From the NCBI RefSeq assembly GCF_004339675.1, contig NZ_SLVM01000020.1, positions 1 through 58,899 of the forward strand: a DNA stretch of 58,899 nt. The letters are read 5' to 3'. Each line of letters opens with the position of its first letter. Position 1 is the first letter of the stretch. Under the pieces are notes generated by a model. It made no database searches, was not told the DNA's origin, and worked only from the letters and a program-made list of their open reading frames with translations. This document shows, piece by piece, positions 27,766-36,787 of the stretch. This stretch comes from Rhodovulum steppense (GTDB lineage Bacteria; Pseudomonadota; Alphaproteobacteria; Rhodobacterales; Rhodobacteraceae). The position numbers and the translations under genes were made by a program.

Positions 27766-29262
27766 CTATTCTGCCGCCTTGGTCTGAAAGCCCTTCTCGA
27801 TCATGTCGGAGGGCGCAACCGGGTAATCGCCCGAGAAGCAGGCATCGCAATATTGCGGGCAGGCCGCGTTCCGGCCCTGCGCTTCGCCCACCGCGCGGTA
27901 GAGCCCGTCCAGCGAGATGAAGCGCAGAGAGTCGACGCCCAGATAGTCGCGCATCTCGTCCTCGGTCATGCGGCTGGCCAGCAGCTTCTCACGCTCGGGC
28001 GTGTCGACGCCGTAGAAGCAGGGCCAGGCGGTGGGCGGCGAGGCGATGCGGAAATGCACCTCCCTGGCGCCGGCATCCAGGATCATTTCCTTGATCTTGC
28101 GGCTGGTCGTGCCGCGTACCACGCTGTCATCGACAAGGACGATCCGCTTGCCCTCGATCAGGGCGCGGTTGACGTTCAGTTTCAGCCGCACGCCCATGTT
28201 GCGGATCTGTTCGGTCGGTTCGATGAAGGTGCGGCCGACATACTGGTTGCGGATGATCCCCATGCCGAAGGGGATGCCGCTTTCATGGGCAAAGCCGATC
28301 GCCGCGGGCGTGCCGGAATCGGGCACGGGGCAGACCAGATCGGCCTCGGCCGGGGCCTCGCGCGCCAGTTCCACGCCGATCTGGTGGCGCGTCTCGTAGA
28401 CCGAGCGGCCGCCCAGGATGGAATCGGGGCGCGAGAAATAGACCTGCTCGAAAATGCAGAAGCGCGAGGGCCGCTGCTCGAAGGGCCGGAAGCTTTCCAC
28501 CCCCTTCTCGGGCGAGATCTGCACCATTTCGCCCGGATCGATCTCGCGCACCAGTTCCGCGCCGATGATGTCGAGCGCGCAGGTTTCCGACGACAGCACC
28601 CAGCCATCGCCGAACCGGCCCAGCACCAGCGGGCGCACGCCCAGCGGATCGCGCACACCGATCAGTTTCGTGCGCGTCATGGCCACCACCGAGAACGCGC
28701 CCTCGACCCGGCGCAGCGCGTCCTTCATCCGTTCGGGAATGGTCTTTTGCAGCGAGCGCGCCATCAGGTGGATGATACATTCGCTGTCCGACGAACTCTG
28801 GAAGATCGAGCCGCGGTCGATCAGCTCGCGCCGCAGCGCCTCGGCATTGGTGATGTTGCCGTTATGGGCGATGGCCGCACCGCCCATCGCGAACTCGCCA
28901 AAGAAGGGCTGCACGTCGCGGATCGCGGTCTGGCCCTTGGAGCCGGCGGTGGAATAGCGCACATGCCCGATGGCCAGCATGCCCGGCAGCGTCTCCATCA
29001 GGCTGGCCTTGGTGAAATTGTCCCGCACATAGCCGAAGCGGTGGGCCGAGTGGAACCCGGTCCGGCTGTCATGGCTGACGATGCCGCCCGCCTCCTGGCC
29101 GCGATGTTGCAGCGCGTGCAGGCCGAGCGCGACAAAATTCGCCGCGTTCGTCAGGCCGATCACGCCATAGACGCCGCATTCCTCGCGCAGCTTGTCGTCA
29201 TCGAAGGGATGGGCGGGGGGCATGTCGCGCTCGGGCGAAACATGCGGGGTCATCGGGCGCAT
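27766..29262 (-). CDS. purF: amidophosphoribosyltransferase
   Basis: PurF catalyses the first step of purine synthesis, PRPP plus glutamine to phosphoribosylamine. The 498-aa precursor carries a propeptide of ~28 residues. The mature N-terminal nucleophile is the Cys of ECGVYGVIG. The Ntn glutaminase domain has HRGQEAGGIVSHD and GHVRYSTAGSKG, and the PRPP-binding loop is RIVLVDDSVVRGTTSRK. In-frame ATGs at 29262 and 29223 are both possible starts. It lies downstream of cvpA, the same pairing as in many proteobacteria. Confidence 0.95.
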   Translation of the reverse strand: MRPMTPHVSPERDMPPAHPFDDDKLREECGVYGVIGLTNAANFVALGLHALQHRGQEAGGIVSHDSRTGFHSAHRFGYVRDNFTKASLMETLPGMLAIGHVRYSTAGSKGQTAIRDVQPFFGEFAMGGAAIAHNGNITNAEALRRELIDRGSIFQSSSDSECIIHLMARSLQKTIPERMKDALRRVEGAFSVVAMTRTKLIGVRDPLGVRPLVLGRFGDGWVLSSETCALDIIGAELVREIDPGEMVQISPEKGVESFRPFEQRPSRFCIFEQVYFSRPDSILGGRSVYETRHQIGVELAREAPAEADLVCPVPDSGTPAAIGFAHESGIPFGMGIIRNQYVGRTFIEPTEQIRNMGVRLKLNVNRALIEGKRIVLVDDSVVRGTTSRKIKEMILDAGAREVHFRIASPPTAWPCFYGVDTPEREKLLASRMTEDEMRDYLGVDSLRFISLDGLYRAVGEAQGRNAACPQYCDACFSGDYPVAPSDMIEKGFQTKAAE

Positions 29263-29360
29263 GGGCGTCGAGGCTCCGAATCCAACTGGCGGGGACTGGC
29301 CCCTCTCTACGCGCTTGGGCGCGCGCTGTCACGAAAGGATCACACGGGCGCGCGCGGGCT

Positions 29361-29966
29361 TCACTGGGCGTCGGCCGGGGGCAGGGGCGTGCCCGCGGGC
29401 GCCGGTGCCGCCGGGCGGTCGCAGGCGCCCATCAAGGTCTCGTACTGGCGGGTCAGCCAGCCCAGCGCCTGGTCGGGATCGGCCTCGGCGATCTGTCGGG
29501 TCAGCGCGCCGAAGATGTCGGCCGAGCGCGAATTGTCCACCATCGGGTAATCGGCGGTCGTGACCACCATGCCGTAGACGAAAAGCGCCACCGCCACCAG
29601 CAGCACGCCGCGCGCCACCCCGAACAGGAAGCCCAACCCTTGGTCAAGCCCGCCCAGAACCGAGCCCTGGATCATCGAGGACAGAAGCGGCGTGAACAGC
29701 GAGACCGCCACCAGTGCCACCATGAAGACCCCGGCAAAGGCCGCGAGCATCCCCAGTTCGCAGGAATTCCCGACAAGCGTGCCGAGGAAGGGCACCTCGG
29801 AGACCAGCGGCTCGACCGTGGGCGCGAAGATGAAGGCCACGACCGCGGCCAGGATCCAGCCGGCGATCGCCATCGCCTCGCGCACGAAACCGCGCGAATA
29901 GGCGAGGATCGCCGAAAGCAGGATGACGACGGCAACGACCCCGTCGACTGCGGTAAACCCTTCCAT
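29361..29966 (-). CDS. cvpA: CvpA family membrane protein
   Basis: A 201-aa inner-membrane protein related to colicin V production protein CvpA. Four hydrophobic segments are visible, starting with VDGVVAVVILLSAILAYSRG and the family's RGFVREAMAI turn. A Pro/Ala-rich cytoplasmic tail closes it. It sits between radA and purF on the same strand. The molecular role of CvpA is not settled; it is linked to envelope homeostasis and purF expression in other bacteria. Confidence 0.9.
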   Translation of the reverse strand: MEGFTAVDGVVAVVILLSAILAYSRGFVREAMAIAGWILAAVVAFIFAPTVEPLVSEVPFLGTLVGNSCELGMLAAFAGVFMVALVAVSLFTPLLSSMIQGSVLGGLDQGLGFLFGVARGVLLVAVALFVYGMVVTTADYPMVDNSRSADIFGALTRQIAEADPDQALGWLTRQYETLMGACDRPAAPAPAGTPLPPADAQ

Positions 29967-29984
29967 GGCAATCCCTCCTCGGCC

Positions 29985-31352
29985 TCAGCCGGCGCCGAAC
30001 ATTTCCCCGACGAAGGCTGCAAGATCCGGCATGCGCCGCAGGCTCAGTCCCGTCGGGGCGCCCGGCTTGCTGTCTGCGGGCGCGATCGCTGTGGAAAAAC
30101 CAAGTTTCCGCGCCTCTTTCAACCTGTTTTCCGTCTGCCCGACGGGACGCAGGGCGCCCGACAGCGAAATTTCCCCGAAGACGACGCAATCCGCGGGCAG
30201 CGCGACATCTTCGCGCGCGCTGATCAGCGCCGCGGCCACCGCCAGATCGGCCGCGGGTTCGGTGACCCGAAGCCCGCCCGCGACGTTCAGGAACACGTCG
30301 AGCCCGGTAAAGGGGATGCCGCAGCGCGCCTCGAGCACGGCAAGCGTGGTCGCCAGCCGCCCGGCATCCAGCCCGACCACCGTGCGCCGCGGCGTGCCCA
30401 GCGGCGAGGGTGCGACAAGGGCCTGGATCTCGGTCAGCACCGGCCGCGTGCCCTCGATCCCGGCAAAGACGGCTGCCCCCGGCGCGGGCGTGCCGCGGCC
30501 CGAAAGGAACAGGGCGGACGGGTTCTGCACCTCGGCCAGCCCCGATCCGGTCATCTCGAACACGCCGATCTCGTCGGCCGGTCCGAAGCGGTTCTTGACC
30601 GCGCGCAGGATGCGGAACTGATGCCCCCGCTCGCCCTCGAAATAAAGCACGGTATCGACCATGTGCTCGACCACGCGCGGGCCCGCGATCTGGCCCTCCT
30701 TGGTGACATGGCCGACAAGGATCACGGCCGAGCCGCGGCGTTTCGCGAAGGCGGTCAGTTCATGGGCGGCGGCGCGCACCTGGGCCACGGATCCCGGCGC
30801 GCTGTCGACCATGTCGGCCCAGAGCGTCTGGATCGAGTCGATGATGGCAAGACCCGGCCGTTCGGCATCCAGCGTGGTCAGTATGTCGCGCAGGTTTGTG
30901 TCGGTGGCGAGTTTGACCGGTGCATCGGCAAGACCCAGGCGGCGCGCGCGCATGCGGATCTGGGCGCCGGCCTCCTCGCCGGAAATGTAAAGGCATTTCA
31001 GTCCGCTGCGGGCGAAGCTTGCGGTGGCCTGCAAAAGCAGGGTGGACTTGCCGATGCCGGGATCGCCGCCGACGAGGATGGCGGAGCCGGGCACCAGCCC
31101 GCCGCCCAGCACCCGGTCGAACTCGGCCATGCCGGAGGCGGCGCGGGGCGGTTCGGGCTCGGTCGCGGCGAGGTCGGAGAGCGGCAGGGCCCGGCCACGA
31201 GCGGCACCGAGGGACTTCGCGGCGGGACCGGCCGAAAGCGGCGCCTCTTCGGCGATGGTGTTCCAGGCGCCGCAGGCATCGCAGCGGCCCGCCCATTTCT
31301 GGTGGGACACGCCGCAGGCGGTGCAGGTGTAGCTGGGGGCGGCTTTGGCCAT
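29985..31352 (-). CDS. radA: DNA repair protein RadA
   Basis: A 455-aa RecA-like branch-migration ATPase in recombination repair. The N-terminal zinc finger is YTCTACGVSHQKWAGRCDACG, with four Cys. Walker A is LVGGDPGIGKSTLLLQ. The RadA-specific KNRFGPADEIGVFEM block and the Lon-like C-terminal domain (VAAALISAREDVALP, FGEISLSGALRPV) are present. The frame runs up to 31580, but that part is the GC-rich dispersed repeat read through; MAKAAPSYTC with AAAGG upstream marks the real start. Confidence 0.96.
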   Translation of the reverse strand: MAKAAPSYTCTACGVSHQKWAGRCDACGAWNTIAEEAPLSAGPAAKSLGAARGRALPLSDLAATEPEPPRAASGMAEFDRVLGGGLVPGSAILVGGDPGIGKSTLLLQATASFARSGLKCLYISGEEAGAQIRMRARRLGLADAPVKLATDTNLRDILTTLDAERPGLAIIDSIQTLWADMVDSAPGSVAQVRAAAHELTAFAKRRGSAVILVGHVTKEGQIAGPRVVEHMVDTVLYFEGERGHQFRILRAVKNRFGPADEIGVFEMTGSGLAEVQNPSALFLSGRGTPAPGAAVFAGIEGTRPVLTEIQALVAPSPLGTPRRTVVGLDAGRLATTLAVLEARCGIPFTGLDVFLNVAGGLRVTEPAADLAVAAALISAREDVALPADCVVFGEISLSGALRPVGQTENRLKEARKLGFSTAIAPADSKPGAPTGLSLRRMPDLAAFVGEMFGAG

Positions 31353-31459
31353 GGCCTTTCTTGGCGGAAGGACGCGCGCCGGGCAAGGGGGGGCTCCCGC
31401 CCCCGGCCCGCGCGGGGCTTTCGCCCCGCTTGTCCGGGGTTGGGCATGGCGCGGCCGCG

Positions 31460-31533
31460 GCCGCGGGGGGGCGCTGCCCCCGTCGCCCGTTCCGGGCGAC
31501 TCCCCCGGGGTATTTCGGGCCAGAAGAAGGAGG
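31460..31533 (-). repeat. dispersed GC-rich intergenic element, copy B
   Basis: On the minus strand it reads TTCTTCTGGCCCGAAATACCCC, interrupted only by its following G-run, then the hairpin GTCGCCCG-GAA-CGGGCGAC and complementary G/C runs. It is related to the copies at 505-590 and 40601-40660. It directly follows the mlaF stop codon and precedes radA, a terminator-like position. Confidence 0.55.
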
Positions 31534-31542
31534 AGGCGGCGG

Positions 31543-32289
31543 CTAGCGCACCGATGCGATCGGGCCTTCGGCACGGCCATGGATGAACTGTTGCAGATAG
31601 GGGTCCGGGGCCGCGTCCATGTCCTTGACCGGACCTGTCCACTGGATCACCCCGTCATGCAGCATGGCGACATCATCGGCGATGGCGCGCACGCTGGTCA
31701 TGTCATGGGTGATGGTCATGGCGGTGGCGCCCATCTCGACCACGATCTCGCGGATCAGTTCGTTGATGACACCGGCCATGATCGGGTCGAGGCCGGTGGT
31801 GGGTTCGTCGAAAAAGATGATTTCCGGCTCGGCGGCGATGGCGCGGGCAAGGCCGACGCGCTTCTGCATGCCGCCCGACAACTCGGCGGGGAAGAGGTCG
31901 GCCACCTCGGGTTTCAGGCCGACGCGGCGCAGTTTCTCGATGGCGATCTCGCGCGCCTCGGCCTTGGGGCGTTTCCCGGGGCCGCGCAAGAGCCGGAAGG
32001 CCACGTTCTGCCAGACGGACAGTGAATCGAACAGCGCGCCGCCCTGGAACAGCATCCCGAACCGCGCGAGAAAGGCGTCGCGGTCAAGGCTGGCGGCGTC
32101 CTGCCCGTCGATCCGGATGGTGCCTGCATCGGGTTTCACCAGACCCAGGATGCATTTCAGCAGCACCGACTTGCCGGTGCCCGAGCCGCCGATGACGACC
32201 ATGCTTTCGCCCTTCGGCACGGTCAGGTCGACGCCGCGCAGCACGCGGTTGGCGCCGAAGCTCTTGTGAAGGCCGGACAGCGCGATCAT
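31543..32289 (-). CDS. mlaF: phospholipid ABC transporter ATP-binding protein MlaF
   Basis: A 248-aa ATPase of the Mla/Ttg2 lipid-transport system, which moves phospholipids between the outer and inner membranes. Walker A is VIGGSGTGKSVLLKCI, the signature is AELSGGMQKRVGLARAIA (the GGMQKR form is typical of MlaF), and Walker B is IIFFDEPTTGLDPIMAG. Its start overlaps the mlaE stop. mlaD and mlaBC are not in the window, so the rest of the complex is encoded elsewhere. Confidence 0.92.
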   Translation of the reverse strand: MIALSGLHKSFGANRVLRGVDLTVPKGESMVVIGGSGTGKSVLLKCILGLVKPDAGTIRIDGQDAASLDRDAFLARFGMLFQGGALFDSLSVWQNVAFRLLRGPGKRPKAEAREIAIEKLRRVGLKPEVADLFPAELSGGMQKRVGLARAIAAEPEIIFFDEPTTGLDPIMAGVINELIREIVVEMGATAMTITHDMTSVRAIADDVAMLHDGVIQWTGPVKDMDAAPDPYLQQFIHGRAEGPIASVR

Positions 32290-33065
32290 GCCGAGAAGAA
32301 CAGTTCGGTCAGCAGGTAGTTGGTGGCCAGGATCATGACCGAGGCCGTCACCACCGCCGATTTCGTGGCCCGCCCCACGCCCTGTGCGCCGCGCTCGGAA
32401 TTCATCCCGAAATAGCAGCCCACCAGCGCCACGATGAAGCCGAAGACCGCGCCCTTGATCAGCCCCGAGGTCACGTCCCAGAGCGTGAGATAATCTACCG
32501 TGGTCTTGAGATAGGCGGCCGCGTTCAGTTCAAGCCGCCCCGTGCCGACCAGATAGCCGCCCAGGATGCCGATGGAATCGCCCACCGCGACCAGCACCGG
32601 CAGGGCGATGGTCGCCGCCAGCACGCGCGGAACGGTCAGATAGCGCATCGGGTCGGTGGACAGCGTCACCAGCGCGTCGATCTGTTCGGTCACCTTCATC
32701 GTGCCGATCTCGGCCGCGATGGACGAGGCCACGCGCGCCGCCACCATCAGCCCGCCCAGCACCGGGCCAAGCTCGCGCACCATGCCGATGGCGACGATCG
32801 AGGGCACCACCTGCGAGGCGTTGAACCGCGCGCCGCCTTCGTAGATCTGCAAGGCCAGCGCGCCGCCGGTGAACAGTGCCGTCAGCGCCACCACGGGCAG
32901 CGAATTGTAGCCGATCGCCCAGAGCGCCTGAAGGAATTCGCGGAAGTAGAAGGGGGGGCGGAGCATGGCCGCAATCGTCGCCACAAGAAAGATCGCGATT
33001 CTGCCGAGGGCTGCCAGCCCGCCAAGCGTCGAGCGGCCGATGGCGGCGACCGGGGCGAGGATCAT
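32286..33065 (-). CDS. mlaE: phospholipid ABC transporter permease MlaE
   Basis: A 259-aa MlaE-family permease with about five membrane segments. Conserved blocks are [59 protein letters not shown] and [20 protein letters not shown]. It overlaps both alr (upstream, ATGA) and mlaF (downstream), so alr-mlaE-mlaF are probably one transcript. A defect in alr translation could therefore affect expression here. Confidence 0.94.
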   Translation of the reverse strand: MILAPVAAIGRSTLGGLAALGRIAIFLVATIAAMLRPPFYFREFLQALWAIGYNSLPVVALTALFTGGALALQIYEGGARFNASQVVPSIVAIGMVRELGPVLGGLMVAARVASSIAAEIGTMKVTEQIDALVTLSTDPMRYLTVPRVLAATIALPVLVAVGDSIGILGGYLVGTGRLELNAAAYLKTTVDYLTLWDVTSGLIKGAVFGFIVALVGCYFGMNSERGAQGVGRATKSAVVTASVMILATNYLLTELFFSA

Positions 33066-34159
33066 GGCGCGGCCGCGCCGACATGGCGGCGGGTGTAGCG
33101 CGGGCCGAGGCTGGTAAGCACCTCGTAGCCGATGGTCCGGGCGGCGGCGGCGACCTCGTCCACGCTCTGGTCCGGGCCGATCAGGTCGAGCGCATCGGGG
33201 ATGTCGGGCAGGTCGGTGATATCGGCGGTGATGAGATCCATCGAGACGCGGCCGAGGATCGGGCAGGGGCAGCCATCAGCCCAGAGCGTGCCGCGGTTCG
33301 TCAGATAGCGCAGGATGCCATCGGCATAGCCGCCCGCGACGGTGGCGACGATGCGGCGGGTGTCGGCGGTCCAGGTGCAGCCATAGCCGACGCTTTCGCC
33401 GGGCTCGACCGCGCGGATCTGGATCACCGGCAGCGACAGGCGCAGTACGGGCGCTGCTTCGGTGAAGGGAAGCGCGCCGTAAAGGCCGATGCCGGGGCGG
33501 GTGATCTCGAAGTGATAGGCCGGGCCCAACAGGATGCCGCCCGTGGCCGAAAGCGAGCGCGGCACGCCGCAGCCCTCGGTCATGTCGCGGAAACAGGCGA
33601 GTTGTTTCCGGTTGAAGCCGGTCGTGTCCTCGTCGGAGCAGGCGAGGTGGCTCATGATGAGCCGTGGCTCGGCGGCCAGCGCGTCGGCGCGGATCGCGGC
33701 CCAGTCGGCGGGTTCCATCCCCAGACGGTTCATGCCGGAATCGAGCTGGATGCCGAAAGGGTGGCCCGGCAGCGCGGCAAGGTGACGGGCAAACTGCTCG
33801 GGCGAATTCAGCATGGGCACGAGACCCAGATCGGCAATCAGGCCGGTATCGCCCGCCATGTGGCCGCCGAAGACGCTGATCTCGGGGCCGGGGCCAAGGG
33901 CGGCGCGGATCGCGGCGCCCTCTTCGGCGACGGCGACGAAAAAGCGGCGGGCGCCTGCGCGGGCCAGCGTGCGCGCGACCTCGGCCGCGCCAAGGCCGTA
34001 GCCATCGGCCTTGACCACCGCACCGGTTTCCACCCCAGCGCCGCTGGCGCGGTCAAGGGCGGTCAAGGGCGGTCCAGTTGCGCGCGATCGCGCCGTGGTC
34101 GATGCTGAGCAAACCCGTGGCCATGGCGCTGTTTCCGACAGGGGCAGGGCAGACGTCAA
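33062..34159 (-). CDS. alr: alanine racemase with frameshifted N-terminus (10-bp tandem duplication)
   Basis: The PLP enzyme interconverting L- and D-alanine for peptidoglycan. The PLP Lys lies in [13 protein letters not shown], the second active-site Tyr in [10 protein letters not shown], and the core is complete. The first ~36 residues of this frame are abnormal. The normal start (ATG at 34124, reading [20 protein letters not shown]) is in another frame and stops after DRP, because GGTCAAGGGC is duplicated in tandem at 34051-34070. Removing one copy restores [20 protein letters not shown] followed directly by DRASGAG. The present frame can start only at a TTG (34159), with AGGA 7 nt upstream. 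Whether the product is active is open. Confidence 0.85.
   Translation of the reverse strand: MTSALPLSETAPWPRVCSASTTARSRATGPPLTALDRASGAGVETGAVVKADGYGLGAAEVARTLARAGARRFFVAVAEEGAAIRAALGPGPEISVFGGHMAGDTGLIADLGLVPMLNSPEQFARHLAALPGHPFGIQLDSGMNRLGMEPADWAAIRADALAAEPRLIMSHLACSDEDTTGFNRKQLACFRDMTEGCGVPRSLSATGGILLGPAYHFEITRPGIGLYGALPFTEAAPVLRLSLPVIQIRAVEPGESVGYGCTWTADTRRIVATVAGGYADGILRYLTNRGTLWADGCPCPILGRVSMDLITADITDLPDIPDALDLIGPDQSVDEVAAAARTIGYEVLTSLGPRYTRRHVGAAAP
34051..34070. repeat. exact 10-bp tandem duplication inside alr
   Basis: GGTCAAGGGC occurs twice in a row (34051-34060 and 34061-34070), followed by GGTCCAGTTG. The length is not a multiple of three, so it separates the canonical alr start from the rest of the gene. 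It is a possible slipped-strand site. Confidence 0.95.
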
Positions 34160-34310
34160 GGCGGATTCCTATTGTCGGCGCGGGAACCTGCCCTCGCCGA
34201 GTCCGGTTCGGGCACCAACGGGCCGCGGGGGGATCGCCGCCGATATCCGCGTGCTGTCATCCTCGCGGCGACAACGCCGTGCAATCCGGACGGCAAGGCG
34301 CTGAATCGCC

Positions 34311-35813
34311 TCAGAACCCGTCCGTCTCGCCATGCCCCTGCTGCCAGGGCTTCACCAGATTGCCGAACCGGGTAAAGCGGCCCTCGAAGCTGAGTTCCAC
34401 CGTGCCGATCGGGCCGTGACGCTGCTTGCCGATGATGACCTCGGCCTTGCCGTGGCATCGTTCCATGACCTCCTGCCACTTGGCCATGGCCTCGAGATTG
34501 TCCTCGCCGGGTTTCTCGCGTTCCTTGTAGTATTCGTCGCGGTAGACGAACATCACCACATCGGCGTCCTGTTCGATCGAACCGGATTCCCGCAGGTCCG
34601 ACAGTTGCGGGCGCTTGTCCTCTCGGCTTTCGACCTGTCGCGACAGTTGCGACAGGGCGATCACCGGGATGTCCAGTTCCTTGGCGATGGCCTTGAGCCC
34701 TTGCGTGATCTCGCTGACCTCGTTCACCCGGCTGTCCTTGGCCGTGGCGGGACGGACGAGTTGCAGATAGTCGACGAACAGCACATCCAGCCCATGCGTG
34801 CGCTTGAGCCGCCGGGCGCGGGCGGCGAGTTGGCTGATCGGCAGGGCGGGCGTGTCGTCGATGAATAGCGGGCAGGCTTCCAGCGCCTTGGCGGCCTCGA
34901 CGAAGCGGCGGAATTCGACCTCGGTCATGTCGCCGCGGCGGATCTGTTCGCTGGGCACCTCGGACGCCTCGGACAGGATCCGCGCGGCCAGCTGCTCGGC
35001 GCTCATCTCGAGGCTGAAGAAGCCGACGACGCCGCCATCGACCGCGCCCTCGGACCCGTCGGGTTGAAGGCCCCGGCGATAGGATTTCGCGACGTTGAAC
35101 GCGATGTTGGTGGCCAGCGACGTCTTGCCCATCGACGGCCGCCCGGCAAGGATCAGCAGGTCGGACCGGTGCAGCCCGCCCAGCTTGCGGTCGAGGTCGA
35201 TCAGCCCGGTCGAGACACCCGAAAGCTGCCCGTCGCGCTGGTAGGCGGCGTTGGCGACGTTCACCGCGTCGGTCACGGCCTTGAGGAAGGACTGGAAGCC
35301 GCTTTCCGACTGGCCCTGTTCGCCCAGCTTGTAAAGCGCCTGTTCGGCCTCGACGATCTGGGCGCGTGGCTCGGACGAGATATCGACCTTGGCCGCCTTG
35401 TCCGAGATATCCCGGCCAAGCCGGATCAACTCGCGCCGGATCGCGAAATCATAGATCATCTGCGCATAGTCGCGCGCCGCGAAGGTCGAGATCGCCGCGC
35501 CCGCAAGGCGCGCCAGATAGGCCGGGCCGCCCAGTTCCTTCAGCCCCTCGTCATCCGCGAGAAACGCCTTGAGCGTGACCGGCGAGGCCAGCGCGTTCTT
35601 CTGGATGCGCGCCGCAGCGATCTCGTAGATGCGCTGGTGGACGGGTTCGTAGAAATGATGCGACTGGATGATCGACGCGATCCGGTCGAAGACATCGTTG
35701 TTGGTCAGGATCGCGCCCAGCAATTGCTGCTCGGCCTCGATGTTGTGGGGCAGGGTGCCGACCTCGTCCTCGGCCGTCGTACCGCCCGGTTGGATCGTTC
35801 TGATCTCGTTCAT
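34311..35813 (-). CDS. dnaB: replicative DNA helicase DnaB
   Basis: A 500-aa hexameric fork helicase. The N-terminal collar domain has PHNIEAEQQLLGAILTNNDVFD. The RecA core has Walker A LAGRPSMGKTSLATNIA, Walker B LDVLFVDYLQL, and the motif region DLRESGSIEQDADVVMFVYR. The C-terminus EVIIGKQRHGPIGTVEL is normal. It precedes alr on the same strand with a 150-bp gap that holds no gene. Confidence 0.97.
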   Translation of the reverse strand: MNEIRTIQPGGTTAEDEVGTLPHNIEAEQQLLGAILTNNDVFDRIASIIQSHHFYEPVHQRIYEIAAARIQKNALASPVTLKAFLADDEGLKELGGPAYLARLAGAAISTFAARDYAQMIYDFAIRRELIRLGRDISDKAAKVDISSEPRAQIVEAEQALYKLGEQGQSESGFQSFLKAVTDAVNVANAAYQRDGQLSGVSTGLIDLDRKLGGLHRSDLLILAGRPSMGKTSLATNIAFNVAKSYRRGLQPDGSEGAVDGGVVGFFSLEMSAEQLAARILSEASEVPSEQIRRGDMTEVEFRRFVEAAKALEACPLFIDDTPALPISQLAARARRLKRTHGLDVLFVDYLQLVRPATAKDSRVNEVSEITQGLKAIAKELDIPVIALSQLSRQVESREDKRPQLSDLRESGSIEQDADVVMFVYRDEYYKEREKPGEDNLEAMAKWQEVMERCHGKAEVIIGKQRHGPIGTVELSFEGRFTRFGNLVKPWQQGHGETDGF

Positions 35814-35918
35814 CGCCCGCCCCTGGATTTCGGTCCGGCCTGCCTAGCGCAAGCGGCCGCCGCGCGACATGGCAAGAACATGGTGGAGAACGCGGCGCGA
35901 CACCTGTGCATGGCCTGT

Positions 35919-36009
35919 GGACAACTCGCGTCAATCCCGCCTGTTGTGCCTCAAGGCATTGTAGCCGCAAAATCTGGACCGTGCGAGCGATTCTCTCGGC
36001 GAGTTGTCC
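35919..36009. repeat. long-range inverted repeat between dnaB and pyrE
   Basis: GGACAACTCG (35919-35928) and its exact complement CGAGTTGTCC (36000-36009) flank a 71-nt spacer. TGTGGACA and TGTCCACA lie at the outer edges. The 223-bp gap between the pyrE stop and the dnaB start holds this and nothing else that I recognise. The TGTGGACA words resemble relaxed DnaA boxes. Confidence 0.35.
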
Positions 36010-36036
36010 CCAACATGTCCACAGCGCCGTCCCCGG

Positions 36037-36714
36037 CTATTTTTGCCGCGCCGCCTGCCACTCCCGCGGCGCAGTCAGGAACGCCTCGACCTCGGCCAGC
36101 GTGGCATCATCGAAGGCACCCTGCGCGCGCGCCTCGGCCAGCACATCCCACCAGGTACAAAGGTAATGAAGCTGCACCCCATGCGCGGCCAGCGTCGCCT
36201 CGGTTTCGGGGAAGATGCCGTAATAGAAGATCACGGCCGTGTGCCCGCAAGAGGCGCCGGTCTCGCGGATCGCATCGACGAAGCTGAGCTTGGACCCGCC
36301 ATCGGTGGTCAGGTCCTCGACCAGCAGCACCCGGTCGCCTTCGCCCATCACGCCCTCGATGCGGGCGTTGCGGCCATAGCCCTTGGGTTTCTTGCGGACA
36401 TAGGTCATCGGCAGCGCCAGCCGTTCGGCCACCAGGGCTGCAAAGGGGATGCCCGCGGTCTCGCCGCCCGCGACATTGTCGAACGCCTCGAACCCCGCAT
36501 CCCGCAGGACCGTGACGGTCATGAAATCCATCAGCGTCGACCGGATGCGCGGGAAGGAAATCAGCTTGCGGCAATCGATATAGGTGGGCGAGGGCAGGCC
36601 CGAGGCCAGGGTAAAGGGGGTCTCGGCGTTGAAATGGACCGCGCCCACCTCCAGCAGCATGCGGGCCGACAACCGGGCAATCTCGGCCTGGTCGGGGAAG
36701 GCGGTGGGGATCAT
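36037..36714 (-). CDS. pyrE: orotate phosphoribosyltransferase
   Basis: A 225-aa enzyme joining orotate to PRPP to make OMP in pyrimidine synthesis. The PRPP loop is [17 protein letters not shown], preceded by [11 protein letters not shown], the flexible loop with catalytic Lys. The length fits the family's longer alphaproteobacterial form. It lies 73 bp downstream of pyrC on the same strand. Confidence 0.95.
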   Translation of the reverse strand: MIPTAFPDQAEIARLSARMLLEVGAVHFNAETPFTLASGLPSPTYIDCRKLISFPRIRSTLMDFMTVTVLRDAGFEAFDNVAGGETAGIPFAALVAERLALPMTYVRKKPKGYGRNARIEGVMGEGDRVLLVEDLTTDGGSKLSFVDAIRETGASCGHTAVIFYYGIFPETEATLAAHGVQLHYLCTWWDVLAEARAQGAFDDATLAEVEAFLTAPREWQAARQK

Positions 36715-36787
36715 GGCGCGGACCTCTCGATCTGGCGGCGGGAGGGTTCGAGCCGTCCCGGCGAAGTGGTTGAAGGAAACAAGCGGC

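Noticed and set aside
29361-31352. Possible cognate transporter or mla genes for MlaEF near radA-cvpA
   Set aside because: CvpA and RadA motifs are clear; no MlaD (MCE) or MlaB/C homologue is present in the window.
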